Of a DNA stretch of 64,000 bases, positions 35,485 through 46,939 are shown in pieces. Position numbers and translations under genes: made by a program. Source of the stretch: Roridomyces roridus. Its lineage: Eukaryota > Basidiomycota > Agaricomycetes > Agaricales > Mycenaceae. The first letter of the stretch is position 1. Each line of letters begins with the position of its first letter. Below the pieces are notes generated by a model. That model had not been told where the DNA came from and did no database searches. It was given only the letters and a program-made list of their open reading frames with translations. The stretch lies in NCBI GenBank assembly GCA_029378245.1, contig JARKIF010000146.1, positions 1 through 64,000 on the forward strand, written 5' to 3'.

Positions 35485-37771
35485 ATGTCTTCCGACAAGC
35501 TTGACGGCGTCGACGAAAAATCCTCTGGCCAGGTTCAAGTCGACGCAAAATCTGCATTTTCCTCTACGGGAGACCAAGAGTCGCGTGAGGATCATTTTGC
35601 AGCCTGTTGTCCATCTACTGGAACTGTGACTGCCGCAGAAATTGTACATCTCGATATACGCCAGGCCAACCTCAAACTCGACAAGACTGGCCTTCCCCTC
35701 GTACCACAGCCGTCAGACGACGCGTCCGATCCTTTAAATTTTCCTCAATGGCTGAAGGTAAAATTGGAAGAGCTTTTCATCATCAAGAAGACCTACAGCC
35801 GCCTCAATAGATTGCAATACTGCTACAGGTATCGCTGCTCGCACTTCTAGGTCCCCTGAATCAAGCCACCGTCAATCCAGGTAGCACCCTTACCTGTTTG
35901 CGTATCGCTCCCAACTGACGGGCCTCAGCTTTCGTTCCTCTGGCCGCACACTTCAAGATATCTACTGTTGTTGCTAGGTGTGTATGCTTCTGCGCACGTC
36001 AAGGTCATTTTAACTCGCACCCAGTTATCAAACGACCATCGCGATAGGTATGCACGCGCTTCATTGTATGAAATCTCGTACCGACATTGAGTATAGCTTT
36101 CGCGGGTATCGGCTCTTTCGTCTGGGTGCCGCTTGCCAACACATATGGGCGCCGTCCTCTGCTCCTGTTTACGACACTCATTGCCGCTGCATCGTCCCTC
36201 GGCTCTGGCAAGGCGCTCACTTGGTCTCAGCTCATTGCAACCCGAGTGAGTGACGCTCCCCATCCTAAACGGGCACGGTTTGATTGCCATTCAGGTTCTC
36301 AATGGATTGGGGACGTCTTCCTTCTTCACTCTTGGTGCTGGTATGGTGTCCGATACTTTCTTCCTTCACGAGAGGTACCGTGTCTTCACTGGCGTGGATA
36401 TCAAATCTGACCGATTGACAGGGGTCGCGCTATGGGCGTTTTCACGGTTTTCCTGACCAACTCGGCCCACATCGCTCCTATTCCTGGTAAGAATTGGAAC
36501 CCGCGTATTTCGACTGATCTCATTACCTTCTCAGGTGGCTTCCTGGGTCAATATGTCAGCTACCGCTGGTGCTACTACCTCCCTGCAATTCTGGACCTGA
36601 CCATGTTCGTGGTTATGTTCTTCTGCCTCCCGGAAACTCTGTATCTCCGTGGATCCACTCCCGTCGTTACGGATAAACCCATTCTCCGGAGAATGAAACT
36701 CTGGGGTCTCCGCCCAGAGGGAAAGCACCTCAAAGGGTCCGATTTTTTACAGCAGTTCATCATGTCAGCCCCTTTCTCCTGCGATTTGGCGTCCTTCTGA
36801 CTTGACCCAGGTTCAAGTACCCGACTGTGCTGCTTACCGCTTTCTATTACTCCGTCACCTTTACTTTCTCATCCATCCTGGTGAGTCGGCTGCTTGATTG
36901 CGATGAATGAGCCAACAATCCATTGCAGCCAGCCGTCACATCTGCGACTCTCTTCCGCCGGCTCTATAAATTCAACGCATCGCAGACCGGTCTTGCTCTC
37001 GGTGTAGGTACCCTTGTTGGGTCTACCCTTGGGGAACTTTTGGGAGGCATCGTCGTCGATCGCTCGATGTATCTCAGTCGCAAAAGCAAGAAGGACGGGA
37101 GTATTGTTCCGGAAGTCAGACTTCAGGGGATTTGGGTTGGAGCCATCCTTCAGCCCGTGAGTACTCCTGTCGATCTGATCCATTTGGTGCAAACACCGAA
37201 ACCTCTTCAGATTGGGTTACTCATCTGGGGCTTCTGCATTCGGTACAAGAGTGCGTTTTTGGAGGTTCTGTAACCGCTGTCCCTAAACACGCCCACAGCA
37301 CCGTACATTGGACCGACGATGGGCTTCGGCATCATGTGCTTTGCGATCCAGTAATTCGTCTTGTCATTTCCTTCTGCTTGATCTCTGAACCGTGCATCAC
37401 AGGATTATCAGCACGGTGCTTTACAGCTACAATGCCGACTGCTACAAGCCTCAAACACCTGAGATTGCTCAGGTCATGAACTTTGGTCGCCAAATCGTCG
37501 GGATGACCAGTACGTCGCAGCCTTCTCATGTATACCCTCATCTTTATCTTATACAGCCGGCTTCTGGGCCATGTGAGTACCCTTCGCAAGTCTCGCGACC
37601 TTGACTGATATCTTTCTCAGTGCAATGGGTGACAAGATTGGATACCAATTCATGGCTATCACCCTCGCCCTCGTCAGTCTCGTCACGTTCATCCCAGTAG
37701 TACTCTTCATGTTCCACGGCAAAACCATCCGGGATCGGATGGGCGTCCCCAGCTACAATCGCTCGCTCTAG
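35485..37771 (+). CDS. MFS transporter, DHA1-like
   Basis: ATG at 35485 (MSSDKLDGVDEK), stop 37769-37771, with about twelve exons and roughly 530 residues. An 80-residue soluble N-terminus ends DPLNFPQWLK, the usual lead-in of fungal DHA1 drug:H+ antiporters. The helices follow: LLGPLNQATVNPAFVPL, the motif-A loop PLANTYGRRPLLL between helices 2 and 3, LIATRVLNGLGTSSFF, GFLGQYVSYRWCYYLP (antiporter motif C region), FCLPETLYLR, and a C-terminal half ending LVSLVTFIPVVLFMFHGKTIRDRMGV. Substrate unknown. Splices such as the one near 36405-36421 are clear from the interrupted GRAMGVF helix. The frame is intact throughout as far as I could follow it. Confidence 0.82.
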
Positions 37772-37954
37772 CTATCAGCTTCTCACTGTCTTTTTGTGGT
37801 TTTCGGTTACTTTACGGTTTGAGTAGGGTAATATATAAAAATGTACTTTGATCTCATCACGTTCTGTGTACCTTTGTTGACGCGTCGATCAACGTGATGG
37901 CACGTGTGACCGCGTCAGGACCGCGTCTTGTCTTCTCCCTCTCCGTCGACTCAT

Positions 37955-39208
37955 ATGTCTAACTGCCACTGCTCAGTTTGCCTGTCGGACTTTCCTATCG
38001 AACGTTTTCGGCGTCTCGCTTGCGGCACGTTTCTCCTCTGGGTATGGTTACTGTGCTGGTGCTTAAACGCGCTCATAGGACATTGTTTCTGCGGGACCTG
38101 CACTACCGAGTTGCAGCGCATGACTCCACGCGCCGCCTGCCCCCAATGCCGCGCATCCATTGCAGAGGGCGACGTGCAGCCAATATATCTCACCATCGTA
38201 GCGGCACGACCACTTGAAAGCGTCGTTGCGGATGGTCTACGGCGCATGGATCACGACTCGAAACTCGTGAGCGTGAAGACCGCGGAACGGAAACTGAGGC
38301 AGGTGGCGGAGCAGCCGCATGTCCAACGAGAGGAAGTGGCAAGTTCCTATCTCTTTGATTACTGTGCTGCCACACCAATACACGTTCACAGGGCGAGCTA
38401 CTTTCAGCTATCGAAGACTTTAGCAAACGCATTGCTCCGATTTTCAAGCGGGCGAAATCGCAAAATGCTGAGATCGCGACGCTCAAGCGCGAGCTGGAGA
38501 AACTGGCCGAGTTGAAGGCGGAGGCAGACCAGACCACAACACTCCGGGGCGAAGTCACCATTCTCAGAGCCGAAATGCAAGAACTCAAGAAGGACTTACA
38601 CAACGCCAACTCTGAACGCGAACTGGCGATAGGACTGGCCGACAAGGGAACGAAGCAAGTCCTGGAGCTGCGGAAGCAACTCCAGAAAGCGCAGACGGAG
38701 TCGCAGGCTGAGATACGCCGCTTGAAAGGCTTTCTCGAACGCAACTCTCAAGATGTGAGTGATTTCAAGGTAAAAGTGCTGAGATTAAGTTTTTGTAGCG
38801 TTCGGCCCAGAAACAGAAAATATCAGGTCTTGAGCAGGAGAACCACAGACTGGCGCAGCAGATGGAGGATCTATTGGCGGAGACGCCTAGGGTGCAAAAT
38901 TCGTCGTGCTCGGATGATTTTGAAAGTGATCTTGAAATCGAGGTCAGTGCCAGTGAACGTTCAATACATTGGCATTAACGGTTGCGCAGGAGGAAGTCTT
39001 CCCGTCGCCGCCACAGTCCACGGAATCGATCGCATTCCCCTTTGAGGGAATGCCGCGGCCGGGGTTTGGTAGCGATTGGCAATTAGCACGTGGTACGAAG
39101 AGGAAGGCTCAAGACGAGCGCCAGTTGCCCGTCGCACTAACTCACGGTCGGGCAACGAAGCCTGTGCTACGGCTGGGACCGATCCGCAGTCGACGGGTGA
39201 AATTATAG
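37955..39208 (+). CDS. RING-finger coiled-coil protein B (putative E3 ubiquitin ligase)
   Basis: ATG at 37955 (MSNCHCSVCLSDFPIERF). The RING is completed only if 38025-38078 is removed, which joins LACG to HCFCGTC. That intron would be GC-AG (GCG|GCACGT to CTCATAG, 54 nt). Without splicing, the frame stays open but a hydrophobic 18-residue insert splits the zinc ligands. CPQC closes the RING near residue 65. A coiled coil of about 150 residues follows (EIATLKRELEKLAELKAEAD; LQKAQTESQAEIRRLKGFLE). A serine/acidic segment and a basic tail (GTKRKAQDE, LGPIRSRRVKL) end the protein, with stop at 39206-39208. Layout matches RING protein A. Confidence 0.75.
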
Positions 39209-39489
39209 GAGTACATATGTAGCCAAATTTGCAAATCACGTTGCCGCAAATCGGTTGTGTTCATGCCAGTCAACGCGCACTTTCATGTACTTCCTGAGTC
39301 GCGGTTCCAACAAGAAATGGGCCGCTGACATGGACATGTCCATTCGACCCCCCAAGACCCGTTTGCCCATTCCATTCAAGACCGACACGCCCGTTTCCTC
39401 CGAGGAGCACCTTCCTCTCCCGGTGACCCAGCAGCCCCCTACCGGGTAAGGCAAGGCAAACTCATGGAGGGCCTTCTGTTGAATATCCT

Positions 39490-41960
39490 GAAGATTGCCC
39501 CACTTGCGAACTTCGGTATGGGCCGCCGTCAAGGAGTACATCCGTCGAACACTGGCCGCCCCCTATGTCCCGACAACCTCCCCGTTGCTCGATACCTCCC
39601 CAGAGCACATTCTTTCCATCTGAAATAACGATTCGGAGCAGCTCGGTGGCGACGAGGTGGACGCTGTTATTGTCGATCGCTCCTGGTCCGAGGATTTCGA
39701 GTCGGAATCCAACTCGGATGCTGCGGAGACGGCCAGCAGCCGACATAATGGCACGGCTACAGACGCTGCTGCTGTCGCGTCGGACGACCGCCCCGAGGGC
39801 GTCTGGACCCTGCCGCCACTCGCTTTTACTCGCCGAAAATTGTGGCCTCGGATCGCTCAGTTCTACATGCCCCGATTCGCGGATGAGGCGGATGAAAGCA
39901 TGTATCAGCGAGAGGTTTGGGGGCAGAGCAAACGACTGTCGTTGTGGTCCTCGGTGTTTTTCATTGCGAGCTGTATCTTGGCCATTGTGACGATCCAATC
40001 GCCGGTGGTCATTGCTGACAAGGTGCGCACCTCCTACTGCGGCAAATTATCTTTCCATGACGTGCATCTTCTACTTTGGAGTGTGTGACGCGTATTCTGG
40101 GTTTCCCGTGTGTCTCTAACTTGCCCAGGTGGCCCCACTTCTTTCCGTTCCCCTCGTGTTCATGTGTGCCTACAACTGGCCGTACGAGCATGCCTTCATC
40201 TTTCAAACAGTTCTCTGCATTTCGGCCTGGTCATGGTACTCGCTCTCCTTCTTTGCTTTGCCGAACAATGTCTTGATTTTGTACAGGCCGTTCTACGATA
40301 TCCTGTATGCTTATCTCTGTGGTGTTTACGAGAGGAATCCCTACAAAGATCGACCGTTCACGTGCGGGAGCAAGGACTTTCTCTCCACCTTTTACTATAC
40401 GGCGGCGCTGCAGGCCGTTGCTATGTTCGGGACATCGCTCAAGAGATTACCAGCCACAATAGGAGCAGTGATCTTCCTGATATTGTGATTTCTCTCTGTC
40501 CTCCAGTCTGGATGTGATCCTCATACCTTCTGACTAGTTTCTGTGTTACCATCCTACCGATGAATCATGCCTACTTACGAAGTGCGTCAAGAATTCTTCT
40601 TCGTTCTGCAATTAAAGTCATCCAGACGTCATCAATTTTGTGATTTTTCAATGTGTGCTGTTGTACATGCACAGCTAGAAGGATAATGTCTGTCCCTCCT
40701 TCATCGACTCCAAATTCCCCAGTTTGACCACCATTCCAGTCGTCACGTAAACTGTTTTGGCTTCGCACTCAACTCAAGGCCCAAGTTCAGCAGACACAAA
40801 AGGCTCAAATGAATGAGCGTCAAGCGGCGGACTCCAAACGTCGGCTCACTTCATACGTTTCCATGAGGTCAGTGTGTGCCTGTCGGTTTCTCACACGGAA
40901 TCTCACCGTATTCAGGTCCGCGTACCGCTGAATACAGCTTGTTAGGGCATCTTTGTGGTCTTATTGCCGGGACTCTGACGTTACCATCCAGTGTTAGCTG
41001 TACAAACCATGGCTTCGAGGCCGATCGCCAAAGACCATGAGGTGGAATTCAATGCTCTGGAAGGAAGCCTCAGTATGATGTCCAAGGGTGCGCAATCCTT
41101 CTCTGTTCATTTCTCGTCTCATATGTCGCAGTCCTTAACGATGTGCTCGACTTGTAAACCTGAGATTTCCTTCGATCTATCCTGTTGACCAAGACGGTCC
41201 TGCAGCAATCGGATGGATAGTGGCCAGCTGGAAACTTTGTCTCGAGTATGGCGCCTTCCAAATTAAGGCGACGCGTTGTTCATATTTTTCTCTAGCCCTA
41301 TGCTTTTCATAAGGTCTTGCGGTCTTTATTCATACCGTTAGTACGTGAGGACTCTTTCTACCCATCACCGCACGCTCAAAATTCCCAGCGACTGGCCGCG
41401 GACGCCCGGAAGCTCGAGTTTGTCGTAGACCTGGATCCACGAATTGACGAGGTGCGACGACCGTTGACTGTCACAGAAGAGCATCCAACCGTGCTAGGTT
41501 GCAACACGTACTGCATATCAGTCCATGCACCCCACATCCGAAATGACTCCCGGTTTGGTCGTGGGGGACGAGACCCGATTGCGCCAAATAATAACCAATT
41601 TCGCAAGGCAATTTTGCTTCCTGTCCAACCCTTTCTGGAACGATTGAGGGAGCTCGGGCGCACTGACTTTGTTGTCGGGGTCACTGGTGTGTTTCTTTTT
41701 CCTTAGTCTTTCTCGATTTTGAAAAACGTTGCAAAGGGAATGCGCTTGTTGACGATCAAAAGGTCTTTTTTTTCGCGTTTTTAGCTGTGTATTCTACTGA
41801 CCAGCTGAACAGGAGTACCTAGATGCGGGAGCTGACCAGTAAGTCGCCTGATTTGCGCTGTTCCCCACTGATGGCGTTCCGTCAGTGTATTGACAAAACC
41901 GGTACTCGAGGCGAGTTTGAGACGGATGCTCGCACTCACTGAGGCACGGACACCTAATTA
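39490..41960 (+). pseudogene. Decayed hybrid histidine kinase
   Basis: Segments in the order of a basidiomycete membrane hybrid histidine kinase can be read, but in shifting frames. They are WAAVKEYIRRTLAAPYVP (about 39510-39570), the acidic VDAVIVDRSW segment, a membrane domain (39700-40487), and MNERQAADSKRRLTSYV next to the H box, where one T is missing. VRVPLNTA and EVEFNALEGSLSMMSK follow (41040), then NRMDSG, ARKLEFVVDLDPRIDEV, and GDETRLRQIITNFA of the ATPase domain. This runs directly into LRELGRTDFVVGVTG and the end of a receiver domain (DDQK, EYLDAGAD, VLTKPVLEASLRRML). Most of the ATPase domain and the front of the receiver are deleted. The receiver tail introns are still recognisable. 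Confidence 0.75.
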
Positions 41961-42221
41961 ATAGTCTATTCGACTGCATAATCTACTGTAGACCTAGTTC
42001 TGTATCTAAAATATCTAGATTTTTTATTGGGAGCGGAGATATGGTCAGTTGATCGCTGTTGCACGCCGCCATCAGTGGCATCACAGTCTGGTGGAAAGTT
42101 TTCTTGCCGCATACCCCGCGGTGGTCATATGAACATCGGCAACTACCCATGGGACCATCTCGTTATTTAGACGGCCAGCCTTTCCCGATGCATTCAAGCT
42201 TTCTTGCTTCCCGCTCCTGCG

Positions 42222-44281
42222 ATGCTTTGGGCCACTGTTCTGTCGACTCTCGTTGCAGCTGCGTCCGCAAACCAGCAGCAGCTCGCTTGTTCGGACATCC
42301 CTTCTCAGAGTCTTCATGCACATACTTGTCTCGATCAGCCAGCCCAGCAGCTTCTTTACGACAGGCTGTTCCAGACTAACCTACGTGGCCCGCGTTGGAG
42401 TAAAGTGCTTTCAACGCCTCCTTTTGGCTTTGGTGTGCTGATTTTGAATAGCTGGTAATGAGAACCAAAACACTTTGGTAGCATCTGTCTCGGAATCGAT
42501 GCAACTTGCTGGATTGACAGTCGAGCACTTGGACTACTCTTTCTACGCGTATGTTGTCATTCATCCAGATAAAACAAGTGCTAATTCGAACCAGATGGGA
42601 TGCCCGTTGGTGGTCACTGCGTCTAAGGCTCAAGGTAAATGCCCATCAATCTGCGGTCAGCACCATCACCCACTCTTTTGCGCTGCAGAATGGCACCATC
42701 CTCGGCTTGCCGACTACGGGGTATTGGCCGTATTCGGGCAATTCTGGCCCTCAAGGCCGCACTGCCCCCGTGCACGATGCTGGCACCTATGGCTTGTTTG
42801 ACAATCAGACAGCGAACCCAGCTACTCTGAATCTCAACGGCCTTCCCCAGAACGGGAGTATCCTGTTCTTCGACAACCCCAGTCCCACTCGCAACTACTC
42901 CCAGCCCAACTATGGCCTTTACGGGTGCGTCTACATCTTTGTATTCATATTGCGTTACCGACGCCTCCGCAGATCATCGGTGCCTGTCAAAGATATCCCT
43001 GAGCTAGGTGGGATCTCTTCTTCGCATGAGTGTAACCGATTCTCACCCATTCGACAGGCAACCTCACGAATCCTCACTGGCAGTCCGCCAAGACCTTGAA
43101 CTTTACTGCGTTGAAAGAGATGGGCGTGATGGGCGTGATCGCTTCTTGGGTCGACACCTCTGACGAGGACGCTGCCTTGCAGTTCTTGCCAGAAGTTGCC
43201 CCGCCGAATGGAACGTTCAATGACGTACCTTCCCTCTATGTCGGAAACTCCACTGGTAAAACCATCCGCAAACTGGTAAAAAATGCCAAGGTGGAGTCGG
43301 CAACCGTGGTCCTCGACGCCCCCAGCTACTTGACGAAAACCACCACATTAATAGGACACCTTCCCGGCAAGACCAAGTCCAACGACACGATTCTTCTATA
43401 CACGCACAGTCAGCGGTTTTCTTCTCATCGACTTATCACTCGCTGACGTTTCTTTCCAGGTGATGGCCCGTCCATCATCGAGGAGAATGGTACCCCGTTT
43501 TTTGGAATGCTCTTGTGCTTTATACTCACTTGATGCAGGTCCAATCCTACTTCTGACGATGGCCGAGTACTTTGCGGCTAATCCTCTCAACATCAATATC
43601 GAGTAAGCTTGCATTCTACCATCTGTGGACAAGCGCTCGACCTCTTGTTGTAGTTTCGTCATCGAAACGGGTCATATGTCTGGCAAGATTCTCAACGAAT
43701 CCGCTTGGATGGCTTCCAGGCCTGATCTCTTGGAGAATGCCAAGGCTGCCATCGTCTGCGAACATTTCGGTGCGCTCGAGTGGAAGGATACCGTCAAAAA
43801 GGGAAAGCCCGTGTACGAAGCTACCGGCAAGCATGAACCGATGTGGACTATGGTGTACGTCCTATCTTGCGGTTGTTTGACCATGTTGACCGTCCTTTAG
43901 TAATGCTTCTGACGCAAGTAACCAAATGCGCCAGCTCTACCAAGATGCGTTTGAGGGCACACCGGACTCGCTGAGAATGGCAATGGTGTCACCGCAAACT
44001 GTCAACGGTACTCTACTCACCTGGTACGGAGCTGGAGGTAGCAGTACCTTGGGCTATAGCAACATCCCAACCGTCGGCATTATACCGTAAGTCTCGAACT
44101 CAGAGCTCGTTGGGTTCCCGCGCATATCATTCTAAACAGGCAACCCGACTATCTCTGGGCCGCTTTCCCTGACGGCGGGTGGTCCAAGATTGACGTCGAC
44201 ATGGTCGCCACTCAAATCAATGTTATTTTACGACTCATCAAGTCCATTGACGAGAAGTATATGGCCGGGGAATTATTGTAG
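42222..44281 (+). CDS. Secreted M28-family-like metallopeptidase
   Basis: ATG at 42222 begins a signal peptide (MLWATVLSTLVAAASA, likely cleavage before NQQQ). The mature protein has many N-glycosylation sites (NGTI, NLT, NFT, NST). Exons joined by short introns give DARWWSLRL, GYWPYSGNSGPQG, and a PA-like region with GSILFFDNP. After GHLPGKTKSNDTILLYTHSDGP, the IIEENGPILLLTMAEYF segment carries the H-D-G and E-E-N-G metal-site motifs of M28-like peptidases. ETGHMSG and IVCEHFGALEW (helix with E) follow, and a C-terminal PTVGIIPQPDYLW, stop at 44281. Two or three consensus ligands are visible; I could not assign all. About 580 residues. The stop is 41 bp from that of the convergent TPP enzyme gene. 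Confidence 0.7.
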
Positions 44282-44322
44282 ACACTTGCACGAATTGGCC
44301 ATGTTTTAACGCTCGAGATACA

Positions 44323-46380
44323 TCATATCGATTCAAGGACACAATCAACAACTGCGCATCTCTGCTCCTCGAGGACGACGCGGATTGCCTCGGTGATTGC
44401 ATCCTCGAACGCTTCTTTGGCATTTCCAGTTGCTCCCACACGTTTGCCCCATGCCCAACCCGACGAGGCGGCTACAGCGATTTGCGAATAGTCCGGACTA
44501 TGAGGTCCAAAGCCTACAGAGAGCTCTTCGCCAGATGCTCGGCTGCCGTATCCGGTGGGGTGGCAGCCCAACATGGACTGTCTGGGTGCCTTCCACCCGC
44601 CATTATTTATCACAATCGTTAAAAATGGCTGCAGGGGAGTCAATGCAACGCCCGTCGGTGGAGAGAGGAACTCGTACTGTGTCGTAACGTCTCGCAATCC
44701 AAAAGGCCGAGCTGGGCACGCCAAACATGTACGAGCCATCCCCGACAATCGAGACAATCAACTCGTGGTCTCGTCCGGCCAACTGTGCACCGACGGCAGC
44801 CGCCAAGCTCCATCCCAGCGCCGAACCGCCGCTCGTTAGTTGCCCTCCCGGTGCCTCTGTACGCATGTGGATCCATGGCAGAGGGTAATTCGTGATTGAT
44901 TCGTTGAGTATCAATGTGCGGGCTAGGCTACGGGAGGGTGTCTGCTGTTCGATCGACTTGCGGAGAACGCCTAGCACATTGGGAAGCGTTGCTCTTCCAC
45001 TTTCCAGATTAGCCGGCCAGGAGTCTTCGAGTTGCTCCAGTTTGCGGAGCCACTCATCGTGTTCAGCAGTGAGGTCGGCTCCTCGTTGCTGAACGAGATC
45101 ATTGCTACCCGCGACCAAATTCGTGGCCACGGCAGCATTGATCCCTTCCAGTGCCAAAACGATATCTGCATTGCACATCATCTCGGCGTCGATATGCCAA
45201 TGTCCAACAGCAGAGATAGTTTTTAAAGCATCCCCGGAATCAACCACAAATACCCGGGCATCAGGATGAGGAGGTTGGATGCCAGGAATCCAAGGAACGT
45301 CAGAATCCAAGACCAGGATGACGTCCGCCTTTGCGAGATGGTGGGAATGAGAACTACCGTTGAGATATGTGACGCCGACGAGATACGGATGAGAAAAGGG
45401 AACGGCGACAGCGGACGGACAAGTAGTCACAACGGGAATGGCAAGCGTGCCAGATAACTTGGTAAGAAGAGGAACTGACTTGGGATCCCGTCCAGAATGA
45501 GAAGCGATAATCAAAGGAGACTGGGCCTTGATGAGGGCAGTCGCGATTGTCGTAGCAGCTATAATGTCTGAGAGAGGAGACCAATCATGGCGAAGCATAC
45601 CAACCTTTCTCGGAGAGAGCCGTTGGCTCGATCGACGGCCATTTGGCGGAGGATACTTTCGCTTGGACAGCAGAAAGGTCAACTTCCTCCTCCATAACTT
45701 CGCGCCTAGACCAGAGGTAGACGGGACCTTTGGGGTGGCTCGTAGCTCTGGAATGGTGGATCAGGAGAGTGCATTTCGGCTTTTGAGTCACCCACATTTG
45801 CAAAGCGCGCTGTAAAACATGGGCCGCAACTTTCCCGCTGTCGATTTGCGAAGTGTAACGCATGTACTGCCGCACAATAGCCGCCTGATCAGGAATGTCT
45901 GTACATTATTCAGTTTCGTATGGAATCGACGCCCGACGGCCAAGTACCTTGAAGCGACCCGATCCATTCGTTTCGGCTGCCTCGCATCTCGCCCAAACTG
46001 CTGAAGGGCGAAGCACCGGCATAGATAATAACCGGAGTCCTCCCTCGGTCTACATTGTGGATCGCACCCGCCAAGGCCTATCGAACGAGTGAGCGGCAGA
46101 GCAGTCTTGCTGCCGTCCTACGCACTTGAGTACCCACGTCGACGTGGATGATTACTGCAGCTGGCTTGCCCGTGACCTGGGCAAAGCCTTGAGCGCAACT
46201 CAAAGCCACCATCTCGTTGGGACAGGTGACAATCTGGCACCCAGTCTTGCCATTGCCTTCCGCGCGTTGTCGCTGCAGATCTTCGAGCAGCGCCGGGTGG
46301 TCAGAGCCCCAGTTGGCAAAGATATGAGTTATCCCTGCGTTTGCCAGCGACTGGAGGAAAACAGACGACGTGGTGTACAT
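44323..46380 (-). CDS. Thiamine-diphosphate-dependent enzyme (acetolactate synthase / benzoylformate decarboxylase-like)
   Basis: ATG at 46378-46380 (MYTTSSVFLQSL), stop 44323-44325; about 600 residues in six or so exons. The N-terminal PYR domain holds the conserved catalytic glutamate (CPNEMVALSCAQGFAQVTGK). The central domain has SPLIIASHSGRDPKSVPLL. The C-terminal PP domain has the TPP motif starting IVSIVGDGSYMFGVPSSAFW and closing with TIVINNGGW after a short intron near 44655-44700. The family cleaves or makes C-C bonds next to a carbonyl (2-oxoacid decarboxylation or carboligation). The particular reaction cannot be told; it is not the mitochondrial Ilv2, since no transit peptide or matching length is seen. 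It shares a 145-bp divergent promoter with the MFS gene at 46526, hinting at co-expression. Confidence 0.8.
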
Positions 46381-46525
46381 GACAGCCAGCGGAAAGAAGA
46401 GATCCAGTTATCTGCCTGCCCGTCGTTCCCGGAGTCGTTCAGGTCAGCTGCGTCTCGCCCTTTCTCACACATCTCGATTTTATATAAGAGTGTGAGAGAA
46501 GGAAAAGACGGACGCCATTCAACCC
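46381..46525. promoter_or_regulatory. Bidirectional promoter between TPP enzyme and MFS genes
   Basis: Only 145 bp separate the two start codons. A TATA-like TTTATATAAG lies at about 46478-46487, about 40 bp upstream of the MFS ATG. No operator is recognisable. Confidence 0.5.
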
Positions 46526-46907
46526 ATGTCTGACGGCCATGCATCCTCAGAAAAAGCGACAGAAAAGCACTTGGAGGTTGCCTATGATTTTGAACGACCA
46601 GTGGAAAGCATTGATCCAGTCGCGGAAAATACTTGGAAGAACGTCCTCGACGGCGACACAAATCTCCCGGCAGTATCTCTGAGGGAGTCTAGGTTATTAG
46701 TGGGTATTGCTCCTCTCCGCCCCCCGGGGCGGAACCGTTAGCTTCGGCTTTCGGGGAGGAGTTGAGTCCCACACTGCCGTACACCGGCGTACGTAAACGT
46801 ATTTTCCTAGGGTCTCCAAATTTTTCTCTTCGGGCCATATGTCCCGAGAAAAAAGCGCGCGGGGGAGGGCTGATCGGACCAGTTGCTCCTTCGCTGTTCG
46901 CTCCACC

Positions 46908-46939
<32 letters not shown>

